Positions 48,068-60,169 of a DNA stretch of 64,000 bases are shown here, piece after piece (within the stretch, counting starts at the first letter, position 1; each line of letters begins with the position of its first letter). The position numbers and the translations under genes were made by a program. Origin of the DNA: Straminergon stramineum (Eukaryota > Streptophyta > Bryopsida > Hypnales > Calliergonaceae). The stretch lies in NCBI GenBank assembly GCA_963920665.1, contig OY987268.1:18540501-18604500 (forward strand), given 5' to 3'. The notes under the pieces were generated by a model that saw nothing but the letters and a program-made list of their open reading frames with translations, had not been told where the DNA came from and did not search any database.

Positions 48068-49074
48068 CTAATCCAAATTCAGAGCTCCTTCGCTGGTACA
48101 ATGTGACACTGATCGGAACTGTGCAATATGAACGTCCAATTTCACTTTCTCACCTGCTTTGAAAAGTTTGCAAGTCCCTAGAGACACAAGAAATGTCATT
48201 TCCCCATTTCGAACTCGACCTCCGGACACCTGGTGCGACTTGAGTGTCTCCGGGTTGCCGATTGTCTTCCGAAGAGATCTGAGAAAAGGACATTCGAAGT
48301 GAAGCGGAAGCACCAGATTCCGTTGATTCTACTCCAGATCCTTCCTCTTCTGACAAAGCAGCAGCTTCCAAATTTTGGCTCTCATCTAAGGAACGTTCCT
48401 AAGCCATCCCAACACTCGTTTCTTCCATGGTTATCCCAAAACCCCGTCCGAATTCTCTTTGGACCTCCCTAAATTTTTGCTCCGAGAAAAGCTTACAGAC
48501 AATGGATCAAAGGCGCCCATACTGTCGTCAGCCTCTACATCGCTCTTGTCGAGATCCGAGGGTTTAAGGTCAAAGGAAGTAGCTACAGCAGGTGCAAATG
48601 CAGGGGTTTCTTCTTGAGACGCTGAATAATCCGACCACCTCTCAATAGCATTCCCAGTTTCACTACCGCGGATGCATTGCGTGAGTTTGTTCAACTCCAG
48701 TACTTGCTCATTCCATGTGGACACTACCTCGTTCACCGAATTTTGAATTTTGACTTCTCCTCGCTCCGAGGCTCCGTCCTCTGTTCCAGATTCTAGGTCA
48801 AGGTGGTTGGAATGTTGCCACCCAATCTGAAGCTCGACGTCAGGGTTGGATGCATGCGAGAAAACACTACGATCAGCAAGCACGAGCCAATCGGCGAGGA
48901 ACGATACGAATATGTGATGTTGCCGCTGCATCTTTCTTCCTGAAAATTCGAAACCGCCCCCGACAGCTGCCACCTCGGGAAAGGAAGAGCGCAAGGGTTG
49001 TCCTTCATCCTTAAATTAAGTACGCAACTATTGAAGGCGCACCAGCACAGCACCATCGCCGCGGGGGCCACCAT
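48068..49074 (-). pseudogene. GC-richer minus-strand coding-like segment of the transposon
   Basis: The minus-strand frame 48,994-48,431 (MRSSFPEVAAVGGG, later NEVVSTWNEQVLELNKLTQ) is 187 codons. It has a GTAAGC donor-like site after GAFDPLS near 48,495. A second frame (48,371-48,150) is Ser/Glu-rich, flanked by an AG acceptor and a GTGAG donor, but its phase does not join cleanly to the first. Base composition is richer in GC than the rest of the element interior. No domain is recognised. It may be a third transposon gene read inward from the right end, or a piece of captured host gene that has decayed. Confidence 0.3.
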
Positions 49075-49466
49075 AGCGCAACAATCCTCACTTGGGACCG
49101 TCTCGCTAACTAAGCTTCAGACAGGCAATTCAGTTACGAAAGAGGCGGGCAACGGCAACACAACACCTAAACACTGGAGGAAATGCTACAATACGTCGAC
49201 TTCTAATAACTTAAGCTTGAGCTAATTGTTGATCCGTGCAAGCCAACGAGACTCTCATCGGTCATGTTTGTCTATCTAGGACACACAAAATGAGTAATTG
49301 GGATAACTGAATGAGGAGAAGCTTGGATTCTGCAGCTGTGACTTCATTTCAACAGCTTGGAAATTTCCAACAACATTCCAGGAAGCGAAGCTGAATTCTC
49401 AGAAGTGCCAAAGTCGTTAGTTTTGTAGAAATTCGAAAGTGGCACTATACCCACGCTAGAACTTGG

Positions 49467-49895
49467 TAAGTTGCAAGAAAACCACAAAACCCTAAACCAA
49501 GTCCACAAAAGGAGAAGAGGAGAAGACAGGGAGAAGGAGAAGCAAATCGAGATGCGCAGAGAGAAAAGTAGATTGCCGTAGCCATCAAGCAGCAGCGACA
49601 AAACCCTAAATCAAATCAGAAAACCTCGTTGTGAACACAACAACAAGCAAAAAGGGAAGCGGATGACGCAAAGTGCTGTAGTGTAAATTCCAACAGCTCC
49701 TCGAATGAATGAAAAAAGCGCTAATGGATGATAAAATCCGGCGGGCAGATTGAAATTTTGAAGGTACCATGGAGCACGGGTGGCCCAGCCTCCACCGTGG
49801 GTGACCTAGCCTCCACCGAGGGTGACCCAACCTCTAGTGCGGGTGACCCGTGCTTTTGGAGGGGAGACTGAACATGGCTCTTTTGGTACACCCTA
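49467..49895 (-). repeat. Right terminal inverted repeat
   Basis: Reverse complement of the left end: outer TIR at 49,820-49,895, 21-bp repeats at 49,776-49,849, and the pyrimidine-rich block (here purine-rich) at 49,467-49,575. The right arm has about 195 extra bp (49,580-49,775) between the repeats and the inner block. Confidence 0.8.
49776..49849 (-). repeat. 21-bp subterminal repeats, right
   Basis: About 3.6 units in reverse complement of the left array, each with GGTGACC followed by (T/C)(A/A)GCCTCCACCG(T/A)G-type sequence. Confidence 0.8.
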
Positions 49896-49901
49896 CATCG
49901 C
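49896..49901. repeat. Right 6-bp target-site duplication of the large transposon
   Basis: CATCGC, identical to the left flank. Confidence 0.85.
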
Positions 49902-52012
49902 TTCCACCAATCAGGATCGATTTCATCGAATCTGGTATTTATCTATTGGAACCATCAGGATCGATTTCATCAAATGTCTATGAGTATAGTATCAAGTTCC
50001 CCGATCCTGATCGCTCGAATTCATCCAATTTCTACCAATTTCCGATAATAATGATGCGGTGCAAAGGACTAAGATGGGCAATTTTATTAAAATGGCATAT
50101 GCCATGCACCATTTTTGACATACTCTGCGCCATTTTAATGGAATGCTATGTAGTTTCTAACATATTCTGCTCCATTTTAATGGAATGTTGCACCATTTCA
50201 TCATCATACCGCCATTTTAATGAAATTGACCATTAACCAACATTTGCAAGTCTCCCGCCAGTGGCATGTTGAATCAAGTCTATATTTACAATTTGTGGTA
50301 TCAATTTGCCTCAAATGGACGGAAGATCGGGAGTGTAAATTTAGAAAAGTCTTGGAGAGACGCAGGAATTGTGGGGGATTGGCACAATTTCAAACTTCCA
50401 AAGTATATATGTACGTGAAGGAACATCAACAATTGCTTCTAAAGTTTAGTTCCTTTTGGTAAAAGAGAAGTTCATGGTTCCTATTGAGAGCGGACTGGAG
50501 ATTGAAGAATTCAACCTGTATGGCAATGTTCCAATTGCAGATTGATAGTGTGATGAAGTTAGTTTTGGTAGTTGTTTCAAATTTCTCTGATCGTCTTGGT
50601 AGTTGTAGAATTGGCATGGACAGGACATGTCTATGGAGTTGGCCTAAACAATGATGTTCATCCATCTGATGTAGGAATTATAATAGTTTTTTCATCCATA
50701 TTCTTCCATTAAAAATTGCAATTGCATCCATCCGTATAGCAAGTTTTCATCCATGTTAATCCATCTGTGTTGACAACTCATCCATCCCAAAGTAGTTTTC
50801 CATCCATGTTCATCCACCCAAAATTGTCAATTTCATTCATCTCAAAAGAATTTTTCATCCATCTAAATAGACATTTTCATCCATCCTGAAAGCAAATTTT
50901 CATCCATATTCATTCACCTAAGATACTGATTTCATTCTTCCATCATTACATTACAATCAAGTCTCCCCATGAGTTCCTGGTGATTATATTCCCGGTGTCC
51001 CTTGTAGTTTCCCTGTGAATCTCACTTTTCCCGGTGTCAGAAAAATTCCCGGTGTTCGCTTTGAAACAAAAAGAAACACTGGGAAATTCTCTTTGTTTCC
51101 CTACTGGGAACCGCTTGTGAGTCCCTTGTGTGCGCTTCAGTGTGCGGTGGAGCTGCTCCAAATGCTGATGTTTTTAATAGAACGCAACTGCATTTAGTGC
51201 CCCTCCCTCTCATTTCACTGTAGCTTCCTGTCTTGACCCTTTCGCATAATGATGGGAATGAAATAAAATAGTAAGAAAGGTACTCAAAAAATATCCCGAA
51301 CACTGGTACAGACATTACATTACATTACATTTCAGATTTGATTTCATGAGCCCCACGCCCCAACCCCCAGATAAAAAAGAGCATATATATTTATACGACA
51401 TCCACGCAACTCAAAAGTCAATACCAACAGGGTCCACGTACATGAAATCATAATTCTTCCGGGTTCCGTAAGTGTGTTACTTACACTTGGAGTTTTGAGC
51501 TTTCGAGGCTTTCTCCCGGGGGTGAAAGGGGGGCTAATCCCCTGACCCCGGCACAGGCGCGCGACGCAGGCAGTGGAGCGAGGGAGGCCAGGGCCAAAAG
51601 GGGGATGTCTGTTCAGTACAAGCTGCTTCCGGAATGGTGATGCGTGAGGAGTGCTCAGAGATATGGATAAATTTAGCCAAATTTCGATCAATTTTTCTTT
51701 ACTGCTACAGAAATATACGAATAACATTCCTTTACTTTCACTTGACAGTTGTAAGTTAACGCAACTCCTGTTTGCAGGGAATATGAAACATTTCACTTGT
51801 GTCAAAATAAATATATGTATACGATGAGTAACACAATTTTGAATTTGAATTTCTTGCACATTCAGTAGTGGTTTCTTCCAACTATCTTAGAGATGAATAT
51901 GAAAATCAGATTTTTGGACCATTGCAAGAAAGATTGAAAAGTCAAATTTCACTATGAAAGGACAAGTCTTTTGACCAAATAGTCAACTTTCAATATCTTT
52001 CCTTCACAATAT
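49902..52012. other. Right flank of the transposon, no firm gene
   Basis: It holds two tandem words CCATTTTAATGGAATG (50,130-50,200), a tract of TTTTCATCCAT-type words about 30 bp apart (50,690-50,930), TTCCCGGTGT repeated three times (50,990-51,060) and a GC-rich patch at 51,460-51,660. No gene is supported. Confidence 0.45.
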
Positions 52013-52014
52013 AA

Positions 52015-52310
52015 GGTAGTCTGCTATAACAATGCCCATTCTATAAAAGCAATCATGACACAAAGATACATTTCGCTTTCTTTGATATCCCATCAATGTA
52101 CATTTTAGGAGTTGGTTGCTTTTAGTGATCACTATATTTCAACTTCAGAAATTCGTAACAACTTTTGCAAAAGTCCATGAAATTCTGAAACGACTTGGGT
52201 TTGATGCCATTTCCATTTTTCTTCCTACTAAATTTTACTAAACTTTTTTTCAAGGAAAATAGCATTCCTTTAGAGACAATTCACTCTACTCTAAGTGTCT
52301 CATTCTACAA
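52015..52310. mobile_element. MITE family 2, degenerate copy
   Basis: It aligns with 59,857-60,166: AAGGTAGTCTGCTATAA at the left end, AAAAGCAATCATGACACAAA, then ACGACTTGGGTTTGATGCCA inside. The right end is diverged. Confidence 0.6.
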
Positions 52311-55300
52311 CTACCTATGACTATAAGTTTCTATTTTTATTTTTCAATTATAAAAAAATTTCTTAAAGATTTGGAATTACCAAAATTCTTTCAAGATTAT
52401 GTGAATAAAATTCATATCTACTACAAAATATGCTTAATAGGGATTCAAAAATTCCAACATAGATGTAAATTATAATGTGGAATTCCATATTGTAATCACA
52501 TTTTCATGTTGTTGTATAATGCAAAAAGCAATATACTATGGTCATGACCTCATGGGGCCTAAATTTCACATTTCAATACAATATTCACTCTTGACAATTT
52601 TAAATTATTCCTACATAGAATACAAAGTATACTATGTGAGCTGTTGCTTTTCAAATAGAGGGGCTCAACTTTGGAAGGGAGAATTTCTTTCTTGAAATTA
52701 CATTTAAAAGCAAGGAATTATGAGTGCCCAAAATATACTAGTAAGGCTCTTTTGTGATATGCTCTTAGAGCATCTTCTATACTATTGAAGAGTATTCAAA
52801 ACTTCATAAGATCTCTCCTTTTACTATTGAAGAGTCATAGGAGTATGAAGATTTTGTCCATTGGCTTTTGAATCTACCAATGAAGCTCCATAAACCCTAG
52901 GCATAATTCAAGAAAATGTCCCTTCTATAGTGCTATCATAGAGAAGAACACTCTAGCTTCTCTAAACCCTAAACAAAAATCTTCTTTAAAATTATGTGGA
53001 AATAAAACCACAAATTTTAGGGGGTTATTGATAGAATTATTAATTTTTGAAGTTCAAACTTCAAAAATATATGAAAACAAATAGAATTTTATGCTTCTTC
53101 CAACAATACTCAAAATTTCAAAATTATAAGTACCCTTGAAAAATTACATAAAACAAACCAATATGTCAAAATTGTTCTAATAAAATTTTATGAAGTGAAG
53201 CTTCAAATTTATTTAAAGTGAAATGTAATCCACTTTTGAAATTCAAACTTTGAAAACCAATATTATGATGTATTCAACTCCTACATTCTTTAATCCTTAA
53301 AGTACATTTTGTATTTGGGCTTGGTCGAAATTCATTAGATTTCTAGAGTAAAACACACATTTCAAAAATGTGAGATTTTTCACACATAATAATGTACATC
53401 TAGAATTTATACTCATTTTTTCGTAATAAAAAGCATGAAATTGAATTTATGTGATTTATTAAAATAGATGTCTTTGCAAAAAATTAGAGTAATTACAAAA
53501 ATGCCTAAGATCGTATGAATTTTTTTTAAATGTTAATAATAGTGAAAAACATTATGGTGTAATAGGTGTTCTCTCTTATCTCATACAAAAAGAAACTGGA
53601 TTGAAAATTTTTTAACCCATAAACGACACGGTAGATATTTTTTGTCCAATGAGTGATAAGGAATTCTCCTATGTAGGATATAAGTGCAACTATTCATTCA
53701 CGGAATTAGGAGTGGAAAGGAGAGACTTTCTACACTAGTTGGATTCACAATGAATATTTTTAGTTTTCTTAAAGTAGATGATGTCATATAATTCCAAAAG
53801 TAATGATTTCCGTAGTCACCATTTTGGCATTTAAGTATTAAAGTAGTATATATTGAGCTTTTAAGATGCTATCTTCAAATGTCACAAAATTAAAAATTAA
53901 AAAATTTGAAAACATTTGAAATGAAAAAAAAGTAGATTCTTGAAACTACATTTTTATTGCTAAATTTGAAAACATTTAAAATAAAAAACTATAGAATTTT
54001 AGGTTTCACTTACAAATTGCCTGCTAGGCTTGCAATGTCTTCTAAAGGTTAATTCTATTTTTTTGATTGAGTGTCTAGAACATGGTTCAAAGATATGAAA
54101 TTTGACAATACTTTTCCAACAAATGCCTCCATCAATATAATTTTCTTTTTAAAAAAAAATTGAGAGTGGGGTTATTTCACTTCCTTTTTGATAATATACA
54201 TTACAAGAATATAAGATTTTGCAAATGAAGAAGCAAAGAGTGCTAAAATAAAATAAAATTTTAAAAAATATTTCATAATTTTCTTAGACGTAATAAATTA
54301 AAGAAGCATAATACTGTGTGATTTGGATTCTTACACATCTAGCTTGAAATTATAGTAGTTTACTAATTTTCTAGATTTGTCAAAAATTTAAATAAAATAG
54401 ACACTACACTTGTCAAAACTCATTTATTAGTTCACAACAATTGTAGAAAATGCATATCTTTTAAGCTACAACTAATATTAGCCAATGGGCTTTACCTTCT
54501 TTGGGAATCAATTTATAGAAAATGGATTTCACATAGGACTTCTTCTTACAAAAATCATACCAAATTGTAATAACTTCTACACTATATTCTTTTAATCCAA
54601 AAAAGGGTTTGGTTCTTTTCTTGCAATTCTATCTATTCTTCTCAATTTCATATACTTATACCAATTGAAAAATTGTAATTGTCAACTATTGATTCTTCTT
54701 TCTCTTAAACTTTTCTTGACATTGTCATGACTAGTTGAAAACCACGAAGGAGTGACAAGATGCATTCACTTTTCTACTTTTAGTTCCAAACTCAAATTTT
54801 TGAAAGTTACATTTTAATATTATATTCAATTCAAGTTGTTTTACAACAATCCAACTCAAAGTTCATTCACAATAATTCTTCACACTTCTCTCACCAACTA
54901 GTCAATTACGTTTCATTGTATCTTGAATCTCATATGTCAAATTTTTAGTTCTACTTAGACAAGAATTTTTTATATACATAAATTTATGCATAATACAAAT
55001 CATTGGCCTAATGCATATATCATCAAATGGAACAGACCTCTTGTTCTTGATGAAATTCATACTAGTGAATTCATCAACCATGTTCGTTTGTAGGCCATTA
55101 ATCCATTAAGGACCTTGGTTGATTTTGGAGGCGGGCCAGACATTTTCTAGTCGCTGGTTGAACATGATAAAAAATACCAAACTGAGATGAATTTGGATGA
55201 TGTAAATGTACCAATTGAAAGACATGTAAAAGCTTGGAGCTTTACAATACATTATGTGATAATGAAATTTTCTAATTCAGATTTGTGCGTTGATTTGTGT

Positions 55301-58300
55301 ATTTTTGTCTTATATTTTGTTTGTTTTTTCAACCCCTAAATCGCATGCAAGCACAAAATTTCCTAATCTTTGTCCCTATACATTAATATCTAAATTTTTG
55401 ACACCTGCCCCCTTTCATCCAACCTCAAATTCATTTGAGAAACTATGGCTCCTAATGAAGAAGTGTCAATTTTGACCATAAAGTGGGCAACCAAACCTAA
55501 ATTGGTTAAGTGATATTTTTCTTTGCTCACGATACTTTGTAGCAAAATTTCCTTGAATGTATCCTTCAAACTCATGGAAGAAAATTTGTGTAATGTTGCC
55601 TTAATATGGTGCCTCCATCAGATTATCCTCTTTAACTACAACATTATTACCAATTTCATAAAATACATAGCCCATTATAAACCTCTGGTGCTTATATATG
55701 TATGGTATGTGATTGAATTTTCCTTTCTTGTTCATGTTGCATTTGTGCATGGGATGTCCTTCTAGAAACATATTTGCCTTCTCATGTGTTTGTCTTGCAT
55801 TTAGAGCATTTGCAAAAATTTGGTTGTGTAAGATCATTAGGACGATTTCCTCGACCTCTTGTGCCTCATTTTCAAGTTCAAAGAGTTATCAACACCAAAT
55901 ATGTATGAATCATATCATTTATAATGTCAATTCCTAATTGCCTTCTTGTTATATGAACCTAACTATATCCAATTCATTTTCACTTTCGCAAAATAATATT
56001 TTAATATAATCTAAATTTCATAAAAATTTCATATATACAAATTGAATTCCTTCCTTTAACTTTTTTTACAGTTATATCCTTATATACCTACATTATGAAT
56101 AAAATAAAATAAATAGCATGCTTCTACTTTTAACAAAAAAAAATACATACTGAAAAGGGAAATAAAGTTCACTTTAGAACTCCATAATCAAATTTACCAT
56201 GGTAATGCATTCAAAATAATTATTTTGAAAGACTTTGTACTTAATCTTAAAGGAATTTATGCTGAATTTGGAATCACAACTTGCACATTGAATCCAATGA
56301 ATCAAACTTAGGTCAATACACCCGCAATTGCTCTTTGCCTAAAACCACTATCATCACACAATGTACATCTCCAAAATCAATATGTACCTATGTTGAAAAA
56401 ACAATTTTAGAACATCTTTCAAATACACTTTGATCTTTCATAACTTTAGCATATAGTAACCAAATGTTTTGTTCTTTGGTGCATTGCCTTTAGCCCAAAA
56501 TTGGATTTGCAGAAACGAGGTCATAGATTTTAAGAACACAAAAATTTCCAAAAAATCACCATGTTAAGAAAACTTCATTTCAAATCCATTCCAACACATT
56601 TTACTCAAAAAATGATAATATTTTGCTTGTAATCAAATTTAGAAGGAATTTTGAAATTTTCCTTTCAAAATTTATAAAAAATTATTGGTGATAGCATTGG
56701 TGAATCTAACCATATGGATGAAATCTATCTTACAATCTCACAATTGTATATCAATTCCAAAATATTCTTCCAAAAAGCACTTTATGATGATTTTTCTCAA
56801 ATCATTAACTCTAGAGAAGACTTTGTGCACTTAGGGAGGTTAAATATAGTTCTAAGTGTACAAAAAATTTGATGTGCACCAAAAAATCCTATCATTGTAG
56901 GGTGCAACCTCCCCTCCTTTGTTGCCAACTTGGCTTCCTTTTCGTACTTTGTTGGACCCCTCATCCTTCTTTGTTTTTGTAAAGTTGCAGCGCTTTTAGC
57001 TTTGGCATCACGCATCAAAGTGCCTTGGTACACACGATTCTTCCTTGTTGGCTGCATTCAACAAGTTTCTGGGTAAGAAATTTGTGCGCTTTAGGGTTCA
57101 CTATCATTGATCTTTGAAGTGTTGAACTCTTGTTTTGGAATTCGATAACTAGTATTAGGGTAGTTGTAATCTTCTACACGAATACCAAATATTTAAAGAT
57201 TCCAATAATGCCCTACTCCATGTTCCTCAGGGTTTCTATTCATGATTGCTTGCTTCGACTAACAAGTATATATGGGTACGTGATTGAGAACTTGAAGTTT
57301 GTGATGATCAAATTTTCTTTAAATTAGAAGAAGGTAAATTCTCAAGTCCATCTTATCAAAGCATGAAGTGAAGCCTTTTCAATTTTCTCTTATAGGTAGT
57401 CTATGTCATCGGTAGAAGGGTGTTCTTGTGCTACAACTAGTGTCTAATATGAGTTTGTGGAGCCAAATCTTATTATATATTGTTCATTCCAAACTAGAGT
57501 AGACTTGTGTCAAACACTTGACGCTCATCCCTAAGTGAAGGTGGGTCTCTCTTTTTACATTGAACATTTCGTTTGTTGAACATGCAATTTATATGTAGTT
57601 ACTATAAATGCCATGGGAGATGCATGTAATAGCCTTCTCAATATGAAGCAAAGCATAAGGATTACATTATTCTAAGGAAGTGTGGGCATCTATTCATTCC
57701 TGCAGAAAATATCCTTAATATGTGTTCATTGTTACCTTCCAAGTGCCTACATATGGGACAACTAAATGAATTATGAAATATTACTTCCTAAATTTTTTTT
57801 AATTTTGGATCAAAAAAGTTGTAAAACATGATGATTAGAAATATTCTATTTGGTCAAACCTCAAAAAATTGTTTTAGATCTTTGCCTAATGAATTGGAAT
57901 CATTTTTTTAGTTACATTGTACTTTCGTCTTTATAGTTAGAGTGACCTAATTATGCTTTGGCTTTTGTCATCATTGTAGGCCTTAGAATTGATGTTGGTT
58001 TTCTGGCCAATGACTATTTGAAACTAACCTCTGACATTGAAGGGCCTTTTAGGTTTTGGGAAGATATGTAAAGACGAACTCCCAAAAGTGTTTTGACGAA
58101 ATTCAATTTTTGATTGAAGTTGTTCCATACTTCCATTGTGTGTTAGTACCAATTGATCTCAAGATGCATTAGGATGTTATATCTCAAAAGGTTGTGATAC
58201 TGTCTTCATTTTGCTAGTAAGATATACAAGAGAGGGACAAACCCGTTTCTAATGATCTATTGTGGCACTAGAGTATAGCAAAGTATATAGCTTAGAGAAA

Positions 58301-59000
58301 AAAAATGATCCTTTAAGTTTTTTCACTTAGCCTCTTCAATTCTATTTCATTGATATGTTAAGAAGGTTGTAGTGGATATTTAGCACAACAAAAAGAGTTC
58401 ACATGTCATTTTGTCTTTGTACTCTTGCGATTTGTGGTGGTGTTTCAGATTCTCATAGGAGGTTTTATTTGACATTATTGTTGGTTAACTTGAAAATGTC
58501 GTCATATAGAATGTAGCATTTGATTTTTAACTAGCATCTTTGCTCGGCGACAATACGTAGAGCTTAGGAGAACTACCTGCGCACCCTAGTGTAAGTTCAT
58601 TACCTATCTTGTTCATGTTTCTATACTTTTGTGAATATTATTTGTGTACTTCCAATTCTGCAATTTCATTAGTTTTTCTAAACATTTGTTCTTCCCTAGA
58701 ATACCCCGCTTTTGTTGATGGTAATTTGTGTATTGGTATCCCATCAAGACTAATGTAGCAAAGTTGCTTACTATCAATTGCTTAGTGGTTGTAACTTAGG
58801 AGCCAATTGGAAACAAACACCTTCAATTCTGGAGATCATATCAAATATCATGAGCTCCATGGTTAATTTCATGGAGTTGGTTGAAGATGAACTATCCATT
58901 CCATTTTAATGGTCCTTTTGTAATTGTTAGGGTTAGGGTCCATATGAAGAATTTTAGTGTCTTTGTACTCTAGAGCTATCATTCCTACAATAAAATGTGG
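52311..59000. other. Long AT-rich gene-poor stretch
   Basis: No gene that I can support. Short minus-strand frames at 55,390-55,575, 55,601-55,837 and 56,797-57,057 (the last Lys/Arg-rich, MQPTRKNRVYQGTLM) have no recognisable domain and could be fragments of old elements or chance. Confidence 0.45.
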
Positions 59001-59400
59001 AATATTCATCTACTATTTTGTCCATTTTTTGTCCATTTTGTCATTTGTAATTTCATGCAATTGACAATTTTCCATCCATTGCATCAATGCACATGAATTC
59101 ATCCATTGTAATTTATTTCATCCAAATATGTGATGATATTCATCTAATTGTCATAATGAAGTTCATCCAATCATTCAATGGTAATAATAAAAAATGGCCC
59201 AAAATTTATCCATGTTGCTCGTGGTAAAATGAATTTAGCCTACCCTAATGCGTACAAAAATGGGGCTTAAGGGGGGGCTAAAATTTTGCTCCCCTACAAC
59301 TCATCAACTAGTGCTAAGGGGGGGCTAAAAAGGGGGCTAAGGCTTCATTGGTTAGCCAAGGCTAATGCCCTAAAACCTCCCAATGATTGTTAATGAGGTT
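59000..59400. repeat. CATCCAT-rich tract and GGGGGGGCTAA words
   Basis: Words such as TTCATCCAATTG, TTTCATCCAAAT and TTCCATCCATTG recur every 20-40 bp up to about 59,215, resembling the tract at 50.7-50.9 kb. Just after come three copies of AAGGGGGGGCTAAAA-type words (59,268-59,340). Confidence 0.5.
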
Positions 59401-59856
59401 AGATATGAGAGCCTTGCAAGGCACAATGTACTAGCACCTATTCATCTTCTGCACTAATAGTGGGAAATCCTACAAAACAAAGCCCATTTGACAAAAGAAT
59501 GAAAACTTATTATTCAAGTATATTGTATCCCAGCTTATATATTCACGTGATCCATCTCATTCATTCCCTGACATCCTTGTTCAGAGGAACGATACAATTT
59601 TCCAGTTGTTATCAGACACTAATACTCAACATTGAATTACTTGAGAACTTGAAATGTAGATGAGATCCTTTGTATTTTTCAAAAGAGAGAGAAACACTGC
59701 TTCTAGCCCTTGTTTAGTGTGGTCCACAAATTTAAATCAAAGAACCCATTTATCATAAGCTACACTAAAATCTCAGCATGTAGTTGACGCCTTGCTACAA
59801 TTCCTTCCATTGGTGGCAACAATTGAAAGTTCTCACCACATTATATACTTGCATTA

Positions 59857-60166
59857 AGGTAGTTTGCTCTTAAAGCGACCATGCTCTAAAAGCAATCATG
59901 ATACAAAGGTACATTTTGCTTTCTTCAATGTACCATAAGTGCTAAAGTGCACATTCCAGGAGGTGGTCGCTTTCAATGACAGTTGCATTTCAACTTCTAA
60001 AATTCATAACGAATTCCACAAAGGTCCAAAAACTATGAAACAACTTGGGTTAGATGCCAATTCCATTTTCCTTCCTACAAAAATTGATTGAAAATTGTTA
60101 CAAGGAATTTTGCTTCCGCGAAAAGGCAATCAGCTCTTAAATGGTCACTTTAAGAGCACACTATCT
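59857..60166. mobile_element. MITE family 2, 310 bp, TA target duplication
   Basis: The ends AGGTAGTTTGCTCTTAAAGC and its imperfect complement ...CTTTAAGAGCACACTATCT form inverted repeats of about 27 bp, with TA on each side. A TA duplication fits Tc1/mariner-derived (Stowaway-type) MITEs. A second, older copy is at 52,015. Confidence 0.75.
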
Positions 60167-60169
60167 TAT

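Larger units (their letters stand above)
39691..49895 (+). mobile_element. Complete IS3EU-like DNA transposon with HECT-type second gene
   Basis: A 10,205-bp element. The outer 76 bp of the two ends are inverted repeats with about four or five mismatches, beginning TAGGGTGTACC and ending GGTACACCCTA, and the insertion is flanked by an exact CATCGC. Inside each end lie 21-bp repeats, then a pyrimidine-rich block also shared in inverted orientation (about 39,838-39,930 and 49,467-49,575). It carries an intact spliced DDE transposase, a second gene with a HECT-like C-lobe, and a GC-richer minus-strand segment. A 6-bp duplication, TA- ends and an integrase/IS3-type transposase fit the IS3EU superfamily as I recall it. 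The completeness of the termini and transposase suggests recent activity, although gene 2 has two stops. Confidence 0.85.

Noticed and set aside
39600..50060. Similar ATGATGC(A/G)C-type words in both flanks of the large transposon as a larger duplication
   Set aside because: The similarity is short and not collinear; only the 6-bp CATCGC repeat is exact and correctly placed.
51344..51859. 171-codon minus-strand frame
   Set aside because: It crosses the isolated GC-rich patch and AT-rich flanks with no domain or codon pattern.
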